Assembly (NCBI RefSeq): GCF_012489685.1
Contig: NC_080042.1
Span: 76,265,093-76,329,092 of the forward strand
DNA: 64,000 nucleotides
Source of the DNA: Lotus japonicus
Lineage: Eukaryota; Streptophyta; Magnoliopsida; Fabales; Fabaceae
Direction of reading: 5' to 3'
Below, in pieces: positions 35,886 through 48,083 of this stretch. The notes under the pieces are model-generated. The model saw only the letters and a program-made list of their open reading frames with translations. It had not been told where the DNA came from and made no database searches. The position numbers were made by a program, and so were the translations under genes. Position 1 is the first letter of the stretch; every line of letters starts with the position of its first letter.

Positions 35886-38098
35886 ATGGCTATGGAGGCT
35901 CCACACCAGTATCCGGGGAAGCTCACCTTCAGGGTGGTCATCACCTGTATCATGGCAGCCACTGGTGGTTTGATTTTTGGTTATGATCATGGTGTTTCAG
36001 GTAAATAATTTTATTCATTCATTTTTGTTTTAATTCTAAAATATTTATTGCTTTGATGATAATGACATTTTCAATTACCCTTTTGGCTATTGTTTGAGTC
36101 TGAAAATGAGATTTTATTTCTGGGTTTTCAATGCTTTTATCTGCTGGATGAGATTTCTTATGTGGGTGTTTTGAGTATTTGTATTTTCCTCAATTTTGAG
36201 GTCAATTATGTTAAAAAGGATTCATTTTTATTTTTTTTGGAAATCCAATTATATTAATAGAGGATAGAGTCTAAGCTCAGGATTAATTTTTATGATGCAT
36301 TTTTCTGGGTTATGATGCATGTATTGTGGTTGATGAAATGTCTGACTTGGTTTTTTTTGTTGTGTTCTTCATTCTATAGGTGGTGTGACCTCCATGGATT
36401 CCTTCCTGAAGGAGTTTTTTCCATCTGTTTATGAGCAGGAGTCTAATGTGAAGCCTTCTGCAAACCAGTACTGCAAATTCAACAGTCAGATATTGACGCT
36501 GTTTACATCTTCCTTGTATCTGAGTGCTCTTGTTGCGGGTCTAGGGGCATCCACCATAACCAGGATTATGGGCAGGCGTGCAACTATGATTGTTGGTGGG
36601 TTATTCTTTGTATCAGGTGCATTGTTCAATGGATTAGCCGACGGCATCTGGATGCTTATTGTTGGAAGGTTGTTGCTTGGTTTTGGCATTGGATGCGCCA
36701 ATCAGGTGCATTTTCTTTAGATCTCCCAGCATGTTTGAATCAACTTATTTTTTTTTTCACAATCAATTTTGTTATGACACCCGGAAGTTACTCACAGATT
36801 CTTATTTATAGAATTGATTTTAATCTTGGAATCAATTGTAGAAAGATTTCCAAACAGACACTCAATTGGTTCTTGCTATGATTGTAGTCCTATGCTAACC
36901 GATAGTTGCTCTTCCCATTTTCAGTCAGTGCCAATTTATCTCTCAGAGATGGCTCCTTATAAATACCGGGGAGGTCTAAATATGTGTTTCCAATTGTCAA
37001 TCACTATAGGCATCTTTGTGGCCAATCTATTTAACTACTATTTTGCCAAGATACTGAATGGTCAGGGATGGAGATTAAGTTTGGGGCTTGGTGCAGTCCC
37101 AGCCGTTATTTTTGTTGTAGGCTCACTTTGCCTTCCTGACTCACCGAGCTCCCTTGTTGCTCGCGGTCGTCACGAAGCTGCTAGACAGGAGCTTGTGAAA
37201 ATACGCGGGACTACTGATATTGAGGCAGAGTTAAAAGACATTATTACTGCTAGTGAAGCTTTGGAAAATGTGAAACACCCTTGGAAGACCTTGTTGGAGA
37301 GAAAATACAGGCCACAGCTTGTTTTCGCCGTATGCATTCCCTTCTTCCAGCAATTCACTGGCTTGAATGTGATTACATTCTATGCTCCAATTTTGTTCAG
37401 AACAATCGGTTTCGGACCCACAGCTTCTCTCATGTCTGCAGTGATCATTGGAAGCTTTAAACCCGTTTCAACCCTTATTTCAATATTTGTTGTAGATAAA
37501 TTCGGAAGACGCACCCTTTTCCTTGAAGGGGGTGCTCAAATGTTGATTTGCCAGGTACTTGTTTCACTTTCACATTTCTCCAACATCAACATTTTTCATT
37601 TCATTGGTCTGTTGGTTTTCAATTAATACGTATTCTCTGTTTTGGCCTCAGATTATCATGACAATTGCTATTGCTGTTACATTTGGCACAAGTGGGAACC
37701 CTGGCCAGCTGCCTAAGTGGTATGCAGTTGTGATTGTGGGTGTCATCTGTGTGTATGTCGCCGGTTTCGCTTGGTCTTGGGGTCCTCTAGGTTGGTTGGT
37801 GCCCAGCGAAATCTTTCCACTCGAAATTAGGCCTGCTTGTCAGAGTATCACGGTTGGTGTCAACATGACCTGCACTTTCTTCATAGCTCAATTCTTCACT
37901 GCAATGCTCTGTCACATGAAGTTTGGCTTGTTCCTCTTCTTTGGGGGCTTTGTGGTCATCATGACCATATTCATCTACAAGCTATTTCCAGAAACAAAGG
38001 GTGTCCCACTTGAGGAAATGCATAAGGAATGGCAGAAACACCCTATCTGGGGCAAGTTTTTGGATGCAGGAAGAGCTGATGAGAAAGACTCTAAGTGA
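35886..38098 (+). CDS. STP-type hexose/H+ symporter (major facilitator superfamily)
   Basis: Plasma-membrane monosaccharide/proton symporter of the STP (sugar transport protein) family. Four exons (35886-36000, 36380-36705, 36925-37554, 37652-38098) join in frame to 505 residues, the usual family length, with 12 expected membrane helices. Visible signatures: [53 protein letters not shown] and FPETKG. The lid cysteines typical of STPs are present (Cys70 in NQYC, Cys444 in AMLCHMKFG). Sugar-binding Gln170, Gln289, Gln290, Asn295 and the Trp of GPLGW are kept, but the helix-8 position normally Asn (GSVNV) reads GSFKP, that is Lys326-Pro327. This may alter or abolish hexose binding. Start: first ATG of ATGGCTATGG at 35886; the second, two codons on, is equally possible. 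Confidence 0.95.
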
Positions 38099-38939
38099 TA
38101 ATTGTTAGTTCTTTGTTTGTTACACTCTTGGATTTGCAAAGTGTGGCTTCACTTGAAAATTTTATTGGCCAAGCTTTGTGATGATGCTGCTGTAATATAT
38201 AAAACATTTAAGTTGGAATCTTCACACATTGTACATTGCAAAGTGCAAAGCCACTTGCATTTGGTTCCATTTAGACTCAGAATTGTAATAAACAAACATG
38301 CCACAGTCAAGTTCTTTTCAATGTAGAATACTCTTGTTCTGCTACATGAAGAACTGCGACTAAGTTTTGTCCTTTCAACTAACCTCGCCCCATTGCATAT
38401 CAAATATGAATATAATCCAAGAATATGGAGCATAATGTTTGATGTTAGTTATGAATTGTGTTGAAAATATCATCACTCTTTTCTTTTCCAATAATTTCTC
38501 CGTAGTTATAGGTTAAAGTCAAGAGAGAGATATGAGGTCTGCATCAATTCGACAACAAAACATAAAACAACCGTAATTAAAGCCTGTCTTTACTAGGTAA
38601 CAGATTCACAATCATCAACAACCGTTCACCTGATAGATGTAAATACCTGCTCTGTATTCTTGATGGTTGGAACCAAATGATTATTAGGAAGCCTTATAAG
38701 TTGGGCACGCAAATGATACAAAAGGGTTAAAAATTAAAATACTACCAACATTAATTTCGACCAAAATATCATCAACATGACAATCAGGCTTTCATATTGA
38801 CAACAAAAATAGACAATAAGGCTTATCATTCCACATGGGTCGAAAAACGTGATGGATCAAACAAGTTCATTTTCCTCCATCAACCATTAAATTTTCATTA
38901 AATGCACTTAAAGAAAAGTTAGTTTCTGATAATTTTAAA

Positions 38940-41900
38940 CTAGATTTTTCACCCGTGCGTTGCACGGGGCGGGGGAGCATATATCAATTAATTCATACTT
39001 TATAAACAAATAAATAAGTATAAATCAGCACAATAATATGACGACGGCTTTTAAAAAGACATAAATTTACATCAATTGACCAAAATATTTAAACGGTTGC
39101 CATAAATAGAAGAGCATACACCTGTATAGATTAAATCATGCACTGAATGATATAAAAAATTGATAATAAACCATCAAATAAGAACAACTCCATTATGAAA
39201 AGAATTTGAGGTTCTACACAGTTTCGCAATAAATGATATAAAAAATTGATAATAAATCAGCAAAATGATGTCTAGTTGATCCAAGCTATTCTCAAGGAAA
39301 ACTCCTCTATTTTTTCTTGGACCTGGGCATTGTAAATGGAAAGGAATTAATTACTCTAGCTTACAATTAAAAATCAAACACATAAATCTCATTATATATT
39401 GTATAATAACATGAAATTCGATTTAAAAAAAGCATTTACTGAAGACGAAGATAGATAGACGTATTCAATCTACTACAACAATTTAACAATTAAGTTTAAA
39501 CCAGCAACTATAAATATTAAAATAATGATAAATTAGTTGCCTTCTAGATTTAAAATCAAAAATAGGATAAAGAGGAGGAAAAAACTGACTTACCAATCAA
39601 ATGTTATTGAAGACCTCTTCATATACAACGTTTCGTGTACAGTTTGAAATTACGTTTGAATGACAGTTTATAGGTCCAACAATAAAATTCATTTTACCCT
39701 TCCATGTTAAAATTATCATCAATATTATATGGGGGATTATCAATCTTATAAACAATAATTATCAACTTAGAGTATCAATTCATTATGGGGGAGTTTCAAT
39801 CTAACAAACTATATAAAATTGTAATTTATTTTTGGAGATCATGAACCGATAAAGAGTTGAACAATAGATAAGATCAAAAGGGAAAAATATAACGAAAAAA
39901 CTGTTATAGGCATAGTAAGCAACAAAACTTAGATATTAACAAAAAAAATAGGCGTCTAGAAGGTATTTAATTAAATAAAATAGAATTTAAAAAGATATAG
40001 ATATAAAATTTCAGTTAAGTTCATCATTCTATTTTTTTTAGTTAAACATGCGTATTCTGTTCAATGGATAAGGGTTATGAATAACAATTTTTTTGCAAAA
40101 AACAATTAATAATAATACAAACAGGGGAAAATGGAATTTGAGACTCAAAATAACTTCTTTCATTCAATTCATTTTCGTTCAGACCAAAAGACAACAAAAC
40201 AGAGACCTGAATAAACTAATATGCCATCCCAAAACATACTAATAATAGGCAGATTAAACATTAAGATTGAAATGAAACTGAAAAAATGGAAAACACCACA
40301 CTGACGAACTAACTAACATCCAGGACTACAAAACAACACACTTAACAGCTTGAAAAGACAACCACAATAACAAAACATCAAAACAACCAACACAACAAAA
40401 AACAGTCTTCAGATCTTCTCCTTTTTCATAGCTTTAAGGGGTTTCTTGCAAGTAACTGAGACTCCAACAACTTCGGCATCAGGGGGAATGGACGCTTGGA
40501 AGGAGGGGAAATCTGGCTTTCAACAGATACATCCACTTCAGGCTCTTTAGCAGTTTCAGCAACTTGGATAGCTTCAACAGATTCAACACCAACACTCTTC
40601 ATCTACAATAAAAAGAGACATGATAACGATGTCATTATTTTGCTGTATATAAAGCCAGAAAAAAATTAAATAGAAAACAGAAATATCTTGTATAAACCTT
40701 TTCCTTAGACTTCAAATATGTTTTAGTAGATTTCTTAGTTGAACTAATGCAAGCAAGAGGAACAGCAGTAGCTCGAGGAGATTGCTCGCCACTGGAACCA
40801 TCAGAATCAACAGACTTATTGATGTCTAATTCACCAGCAGGTTCAATCTCTTTTAAGGTCATACCAAGTTTTGCAGATTTATCTCCAACAATCTAAAATA
40901 GAATACATAAATATCAATTCACAAAAGAGAACTTAATAATAAACATAAATTTAAGAAGCATATTTATAACTTGTAAAAAATTTACTTTAACTTTTGGAGT
41001 TGGATCAGAAGGGACAGGAGAGATTCGCTGAGTATCTGAAATCAAGTCAACAGCAGGAGAATTAGACGTCTTCACAGCATTGGAATTTTCAGCATTAACA
41101 AACTCGGCATTAAGATCTTAAATTTATTTCAAAAATTAAATTAACAATCATTGAAACAATTACATCAAAACTGAATTTGTACTCAAAGTAAAGTTTACCT
41201 TCACTTTACTTGAAGATGAAGATTCACCCTTCAACACTGAAGTAGGGGTCCCCATAATCAACAATGGAGTAGAACCCTCAATAGATTGCAGGGATGCCTG
41301 AAACTGATACATAACCTTTGAGTCTGCCTCTTCAACATCAGGATTAAACAGGATCCTTGTAGCTCCATACACATTTTGAATGCTTGTTATCCCTGACATG
41401 CAAAACACATGTTAAGACAATATATATATTTAGTACATACTACATAATGAGAAAATATTGCATGTGACAACCTCTGAATGGTTTCATCTTTGCAAATTGC
41501 ACAATAACAACTGCATGAATTAGATGTACCTTGGCATCCATGTAAACTAATTCCATTGAGAACGACAGCTTTGATCCACCGAAGCAAGGACTGGCCCACA
41601 TCCGGTTCACTTTCAACACAATAGTCCAAGTATCATTTGAAGGGTTAACAGATGAAACATCATCAACCTTGATAGCCATTGAGAAAGAACGCAAAAACAG
41701 AAGTAAAGCGATATGAGGAAATAAGAAGGGGAGGATGATGGATTCAATAGCAGAGATGGTCCTTAAATAGGGGAATTAGAGAGAGGATGGTAGAACCCCA
41801 AATTCGAATTAGGGTTTAATGAAATGAATTAAGGATTTAGAGTTCCGAAAACAAACCTCGGGTAAGGTTGAGGGGCGGCTGGAATCAAATAAATGGCCAC

Positions 41901-42722
41901 CTTGGGTAAACATCCACAGGATTTGGATCGCCAAACTTGGGGAGAAGCATCACGCGTGCTTGATTAGGTTAGGGAAAAATCGAATTGGGGAAAGAGATGA
42001 TGGAAATAGAGATGTGTTTAATGTTTGATGGGAGTTTTAGCGTTGGAGAGGGAGAGAGTGCAGAATGGGGGAGTTCTCCAACAATTGATCACGTGAAAAA
42101 ATCAAAAAATAAAGAATACAGAAAGGAAAGAATATGAAAGAAGGAGTAAATCACTTCTTTTTTATTTGATTTTTTAATTTTAAAAAGTATTAGTTTATCT
42201 AAAATTCAATAACTAAATTTTAAAAAGTATTAAGTGTATGATATTTGGAAATATTGATAAAATTTATTAATTAAAAAAATATCCTAAATTTATTTAAACC
42301 CATAATTTCTAAAAGTAAAAAAGGATCCAAATAGTTAAAAAAAATCTAAATATATTATTATAGTAAAGTTTGATATATATATATATAATATAATATAATT
42401 CTGTTTATTATCATAAATTCAATATAATTATAATTAAGGTATAGATTTATACCAAGAAAAAAAGGTACAGATAAAAATTGATTGATAAAAAAAATGCCAA
42501 GAAAGGCTTCATCGAGAATGGGGGAGTAATTTTATGTTTTTTTGGAAACAAACAAAATAGTGGGAGAGAGAATGAGTTCTTAATAATGAAGGATGATAGT
42601 GGGAGAGAGAATGGTGAGTGGAGCTTGATAAAAAAACATAAAAAATAAGGAAATGCCACGTGTACAGTAAAAAGGAGATAAGAGCTTGTAGAATGCCATG
42701 TGGAATTCCACTAAGTCTAAGA
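38940..42722 (-). mobile_element. Helitron, probable, with RPA1-like gene
   Basis: On the minus strand the 3' end reads CCCCGTGCAACGCACGGGTG, a GC-rich hairpin, followed by AAAAATCTAG at 38,940, then T in the flank. A hairpin just upstream of CTRR, inserted before T, is the diagnostic Helitron terminus. The proposed 5' end at 42,722 begins TCTTAGACTTAGTGG preceded by A, as required for insertion into an AT dinucleotide; nearby GCCACGTGT and CCACATGGC words are also usual in plant Helitron 5' regions. No Rep/helicase gene was found, so the copy is non-autonomous. The 3' end is firm; the 5' end is inferred. Confidence 0.65.
40411..41679 (-). pseudogene. RPA1-like single-strand DNA-binding protein gene of the Helitron (partial)
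   Basis: Minus-strand blocks resemble the replication protein A large-subunit homologues carried by plant Helitrons. The first, from Met at 41,679, has VNPSNDTWTIVLKVNRMW and GSKLSFSMELVYMDAK, an RPA1-like OB fold. A second (about 41,197-41,396) has VYGATRILFNPDVEEA, the second OB-fold strand pattern. Later blocks (about 40,985-41,118, 40,697-40,895, 40,414-40,603) are Ser/Lys-rich tails ending KKPLKAMKKEKI. Block limits follow GT/AG sites by eye and are approximate. The zinc-ribbon third OB fold expected in RPA1 was not seen, so the gene is shortened or broken. Role in the element's replication is known only by analogy. Confidence 0.6.
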
Positions 42723-42991
42723 TTGCATGAGAGAGCAGAATGCTTGTAGTTGCGATACATCAACATTTGGTCCTTTGAACCTTTGCTCTTTTAATAGTAT
42801 TATTGATTTCATGAAAAGACAGGTTCTTGCATGGACCATACGAAATAGTAGTCCATGGTGAACCTGCACTACCAAATCAAAATTTGTTAAAGTGCAAAAT
42901 TGTCCTCAATTCCATTCTTGTCTATCGTACTCTTGGCTCCACTATATCAGAACTCTAACTTCCCTCGGTTAATATTGCGTAGCGTTAGACC

Positions 42992-43168
42992 TAGGGCCGA
43001 CCCAATACTAAATGAGGTCTAAAACAAACTTTAAAGTGAGACATTTTTTTTGGCCTTTTGACTTAAAATTAATGCATGTTTGATTTTTTTAGGCATTTTT
43101 TACTTAGTAAACAAAAATTAGAGGCTTAAAGCGCTTGCTTGGGTGACTTTATCCTTGGGTCAGCCCTG
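42992..43168. mobile_element. hAT-type MITE, 177 bp
   Basis: Terminal inverted repeats TAGGGCCGACCCAA (left) and the complement of TTGGGTCAGCCCTG (right) differ at two positions. The 8-bp target duplication GTTAGACC is perfect (42,984-42,991 and 43,169-43,176). There is no coding capacity. The duplication length and CAGGG-like ends place it in the hAT superfamily. Confidence 0.85.
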
Positions 43169-43176
43169 GTTAGACC

Positions 43177-43792
43177 CAAGGCCGTGTAGGCCACAAGGCA
43201 AATGAGACAATTGCCTTAGACCAAAAAAAAAAATACATTAGACCCATAAAAAATAAAAAATTAATTAGTACATATATAGTACATACTATTGAGACTTAAG
43301 AGAGGTAATTGAACAATGAAAAATCATATCATATTAATTGCAACTTGGGTAATGCAACATGAGAATTGAGAAGTGCAATTTTAACAGTTATTAGTAGTAG
43401 TGGTGATTTGTATTAATAAATTTACATTTTCTAAAAAGCTAATAAATAAAAATCTCTTATTGTTACATTCCAAAAAAAAATTGATGCCCAAAATTAAAAA
43501 TTAATTTGTGTTTACTTATAATCGTTAGATTTATATACCTGTATTTTTCAAAATTAAAATTGTTTAAATCATATATAAGGTCAACAATGCTACGAGAGAG
43601 ATTGAGTGAGTTAAATATCGTATCTATTGGAAGTCAAATGTTAGAATTGCTTAATTATAAAACACTAATAAATGATGCAGCTCAAAAATCTAGAAGATGG
43701 ATATTAAAAATTGATAATATTTTAAGATTATGGTAAAAAAAACCACTTTAACATTTTCGCATTAGGCCACAAAATATCTAACCACAACCCTG
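43177..43792 (+). mobile_element. hAT deletion derivative adjoining the MITE
   Basis: It starts CAAGGCCGTG directly after the shared GTTAGACC and ends at ACCACAACCCTG, whose complement CAGGGTTGTGGT is a diverged partner of the left end. The next eight bases are ATTAGACC (43,793-43,800), one mismatch from GTTAGACC. It contains the C-terminal piece of a hAT transposase in the plus direction. The element therefore uses the same 8-bp target as its MITE neighbour. Confidence 0.65.
43585..43736 (+). pseudogene. C-terminal fragment of a hAT transposase (dimerisation region)
   Basis: The translated text TMLRERLSELNIVSIGSQML, followed by ELLNYKTLINDAAQKSRR, matches the remembered end of plant hAT transposases of the MYM-type/DUF4371 class (MSQERL..LAILSIE..ML..LDY..LI..FA..KAR). 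The rest of the protein is missing, so the fragment is non-functional. Confidence 0.7.
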
Positions 43793-45943
43793 ATTAGACC
43801 TCTGTGGCTTTGGCTACACTGCGGTGCCGACTATGACCGCCTCCTACACAAGTGTCCACGTTATTACTGACCTATTGGGTTGTTGGACGCCTTTGCCTCC
43901 GACCAAGAGTGGTGGGACATGACTAGGGTGTCCTCATCTCTTAGTCCCATCGCCCCCACATCAAGAAATCAGTAGACTCCACCACATAGGTCGGCCAGCT
44001 TCGTCACTCCCACGGCCACCGTCGCACCACTATTGTCATTGAAGCCAACACACGCACCATGAAACTAGTCCAGAAACCTCAAGTCGTACCTTGTTGCTGC
44101 ACTAAACAACCCAAACTCAAGTACTCAACCATAACCGCACTTTTGCTTGAACCTTTTAATTGTAGAAACATTTTTTTAACCACTTCTACTTTTGCCTCAC
44201 ATTCATTCTTTTCTTCTTACACATTTCTATGACACGTTACACACTAAATGTTAGAAGTCTCACATTGGCTAGAGATAGAGCATAGATAGCCTTTATAAGG
44301 GTAGTGCAAACCTCAACTCTTGAGCTAGTTTTTGTGGTTGAGTATAGGCCTCCTAATTTCTAAGACTAAACAATACAAAAAAAAAATATAACAAAATTGA
44401 ATCCATCAGCGAACGCAAGATACATGAATCGAGTGCTGCGGTACGTCTTGTCTTTTGCTTCATGTTCGGTGCATTGTCTTCTGCTTAATTCATATATTGG
44501 TACTTTCCATTGTGCTATTACAAGACAATTAATCTTACATGATTACATCCATCGAATTCAAACGAAGATCTTTGAATAGATAATGTAGTTATGAGTGGGG
44601 TTGAAATATTACTGTTCAAACTTACGTCAGTAGATAAAAACATAATCAAAATTCAAATCTCATAACTTATGTGCATGGCCAAATATGGTGGATGAAGAAA
44701 ATTAAACATTTATTATTGTCCTTCACGTTCTTCTCATTTGAACTTTGCTTTTCTCTTTCAAGTATTCCCCTCAATTTGATAATGACTACTTAAGTTATTG
44801 CCCAGACAATTTTTGTATTCGTTTGGTATTTTGTCCCCTAAGGAGGGTTTAGCTCTTAGCTAGTCGCTTTCATCTCTTAACATCTTACAACATTAGAATT
44901 CGTCTACCCTAGGATAAAATTGCATAAAATTAATTTTGGTAAAATTGCATATACGATAAAGGTGCATGGGTGAAACTCATGAAGAGATTTATGTTTAATA
45001 TATGTTTCAACGCATAAACTATTCTTAATAGCTTATGTGAAGAATTGATTTTGTCACAAGCATCTATATATATTTGTCATTTAAAAAATGATTTTATTAA
45101 ATAAGAATTGATTTTGAGGAAACCAGTAATTTGCATTCTTCACTACAAAAAAAAAGTTAATTTTAGTGGCACGTGCTTTGTGGCGATCTTAGTTAAACCG
45201 CCAGTATTGGTGCAATTTTATGCAATATTATATTTTTATTTTAAGTTGAACAATTATCCATTGCGGCTATAAATAAGTTTTACTTAGATAATTAATGAAA
45301 AAAAGTTGATATACATCATAATTATTTGTGTGAATGACATGTTATGACAATTTATGTCACCTTCCACATTAAAAATATTCTTAATTTTTCATTAGTTATT
45401 AGTAACAAGTTAACTAAATTAGTTAATTAGATGTGTTGAGTGAAAAAAAGACTCAAAACTAATTCAACCCAACCAAAAAGTAAATTTAGTCAAACTAGTT
45501 AATTAAGAGATTGTTCTCCATTTTGACAGGTCTATCCAATGCTATGGTTAACTAGAGTTTGTATTCTATCAATTCAAATTTCTCTCGTTGTATAATCTGA
45601 ACCGTTGATTTTAAATCTAATGGTTTACAAAATTTTGGCACTTAAATAATTGGCTCGGAAGAATGAATTCAAAACTAACATATCATCACTTAACCTGCAA
45701 GTTGGTATGCAGGTAAGTAGAGTTTTGAAATGAGATTAAGTACGTAGAGTTTTGAAGATCAACGCCTTGTGAATTGGTTCAGACCAAAAAACATTATCAC
45801 GTCATCATAATTAACACATCATCGTGATTAAGAAAAGAAACACCACTATAAAAACCCAAGCAAATGTTCAATGTATTGTTAACAGACTGAGAGTCCAACA
45901 GTTCATCCATCACCCCACATTGCAAAATATTGATCTCAAGAAA
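43793..45943. other. Intergenic DNA before the GDSL gene
   Basis: A GC-richer stretch at 43,800-44,150 has no supported frame. A solo TRIM LTR is listed separately at 44,249. At 45,143 the text CACTACAAAAAAAAAG, followed by GTGGCACGTGCTTTGTGGCG, looks like one end of a CACTA element; no partner end was found. The TATA-like ACTATAAAAACC at 45,844-45,855 lies 90-100 bases upstream of the GDSL start codon. Confidence 0.45.
44249..44365 (+). repeat. Solo LTR of the TRIM family found at 51.35 kb
   Basis: It begins TGTTAGAAGTCTCACATTGG and shares CTCTTGAGCTAG..TTTT and AGGCCTCC with the LTRs at 51,350 and 51,587. Length is 117 bp against 107 and 118 bp there. It is flanked by CTAAA on both sides (44,244-44,248 and 44,366-44,370), a perfect 5-bp target duplication, and has no internal region. 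The last two bases are GA instead of CA. Confidence 0.7.
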
Positions 45944-48083
45944 ATGAAAACCAAGTATCTCATCCTTTGTCTTGTGTTAACTCTGCTCTTAACTCTAGCA
46001 TCATCAAAACAGATTCCAGCTCTGTATGTTTTTGGTGATTCCCTGGTTGACAGTGGTAACAGCAACAATGCCAAATCTCTTCCTTATGGTCTAGACTTTG
46101 ATGGCGGCAAACCTACCGGTCGATGCACTAATGGAAAAACTGTGGTTGATTACATTGGTATTAGAATCCACACTTTCACTTTTGATTTTTCTCTGCTTCT
46201 TATAAATTGATAAGTAAAAAAACAATTGTGTCACCAGTCACCACTATTTAATACATATGATACTTTTGAATTTTTTTTTTGCTGCAGCTATACATCTAAG
46301 GCTACCCTTTGCCCCTCCCTACTTGGGGCTTTCAGAGGATCAAAGGAACAAAATCACCACAGGCATTAACTATGCATGTGCTGGATCTGGCATTCTTCCA
46401 GACACCAACATTGTAATATCATCCCTACATTCACAAGTTCATCAATTATATGTAGCAAGTTTGAATCAGCTTATTTTCCCTTAAGAGTCAATTCTAATTC
46501 TAGTACCAAGCTACTCGCATAAGCTTCTGTCTGGAATTGATTTTGACTTCAAAATTAGTTGTAGAAGAATCTAGAAACACGCTGTGAATGGTGATTTTTT
46601 TGTCCTTATGATGTTATATATTGAATGTTGTTTGCCCTCTTTGCAGATGACTAGTGTGTCACTTGACAAGCAAATAGGATTTTTCCAGAGTACTGTTGAG
46701 AATGATTTGCCTAATGTGTTGAATGAGCAAGCAAAACTGGAGAGCCATCTATCTGAATCCTTGTTCGTTGTCTCTACGGCATTGAATGACCACTTCCATA
46801 ACAAAACCTTCCGCGGCTCGAGCGATTTTGCTTTGTACCTGCAAAATGAATTCTCTAAGCGCTTGCAGGTTCATGTGACATGATAACATTGATGTTTTCT
46901 TTTCATTCTTTGAACTAATTTTGAAAAGTTTTACAGAAATTCATCATTAGAAAATAGTTTTAGTCACGAAGGATTCAAATAGTCCTTTAAGAAAACGAGC
47001 AATTGCAGCCGTAACATAAAAGTTTCAAAAGCCCTTTGTACTGTGACCCCAATTGCAGCAACATCAATTACATTTTATCCATAAATTTTTATAACATTTA
47101 GTATCTTGATTAAATTGTAACAGAAAATTGCATTAGCTATATATCACCCAGTTCCTCATGATTTTTATCAGTAAAATATGGATTTGTTTGCAAGTGTGAA
47201 CAATAGCATCAGAAATCAATTAACAGGGAAGATTTGTTTGTTGCAGAGACTTTATAAATTAGGAGCAAGAAAGTTTTTGGTGAATAATGCTCCACCAGCA
47301 GGGTGCTTTCCATCAAGTGCTGCCCAGTCAACACCAAAAGGAAAATGTAATGAGGAGATAAACAGAGGGATTTCCTTTTACAATAAGGGGTTGCCTGATA
47401 TGCTCCATGAGCTGCAGTCCCAGCTTCCTGGCTTTACCTATATTTTTTCAGATCTCTACAACTTCCTTATGGAGATGAGGGAAAATGGAAACAGATATGG
47501 TAAGAACAAAACCACCTATAGTACTGTGTGTTTGGATCAGCTTCACTTTCATTAGAATCAATTTTGAAATCCTACTCAAGAAAATCCCCTTAGCACTCCT
47601 TCGTACCATTGGAGCGGGCCTCTTCTCGCCTCTACATGGGCTAATTGAGGAGACAATCCCCCACCGCCGAAAATCTTCAGTATGTTATTTACACACTGAC
47701 TCGTAGGTCTGGAGGTGTCTCTCCGAACCCTATTGTTTTTTCAAAACAAATAAAAATAATCAATTCTAAAATTTAGAAGCTACTAACAGAAACCTTTCCC
47801 TTCAGAATAATTTGTATGAGAGTTCCTAAACACAAATGCTATTGTTATTGTATATATTATATGGCTATTTTCCTTTGCAGGGATAGTGGAAACATGGAAA
47901 TCTTGCTGCCCAAATACCATTGATGGTGATGATATGGATTGCCACGCCAATGATGAGCCTTGTCCGGATAGAAACACACATCTTTTCTTTGATAGTCATC
48001 CGTCTCAGATCACAAACAAAATATATGCAGCACGTTGTTTCAATGAGACAACAATTTGCAGGCCCTATGGCCTCAATCTGTAA
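45944..48083 (+). CDS. GDSL esterase/lipase (SGNH hydrolase), secreted
   Basis: Predicted extracellular ester hydrolase of the plant GDSL family. Five exons (45944-46157, 46288-46412, 46647-46868, 47247-47499, 47881-48083), the usual number, join in frame to 338 residues. A signal peptide covers about residues 1-22 ([16 protein letters not shown]). Block I is [10 protein letters not shown] with the nucleophile Ser; oxyanion-hole Gly appears in [10 protein letters not shown]. Block III reads [10 protein letters not shown], keeping Asn-Asp but with Ala where GxND has Gly. Block V reads [16 protein letters not shown]: Asp and His are present but separated by one residue instead of the usual two. 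Activity is therefore uncertain. The Met at 45944 directly begins the signal peptide; an upstream in-frame ATG at 45824 would bury it. Substrate unknown. Confidence 0.93.

Noticed and set aside
43801..44130. GC-rich stretch resembling coding DNA
   Set aside because: All frames are broken or low-complexity; no homology recognised.
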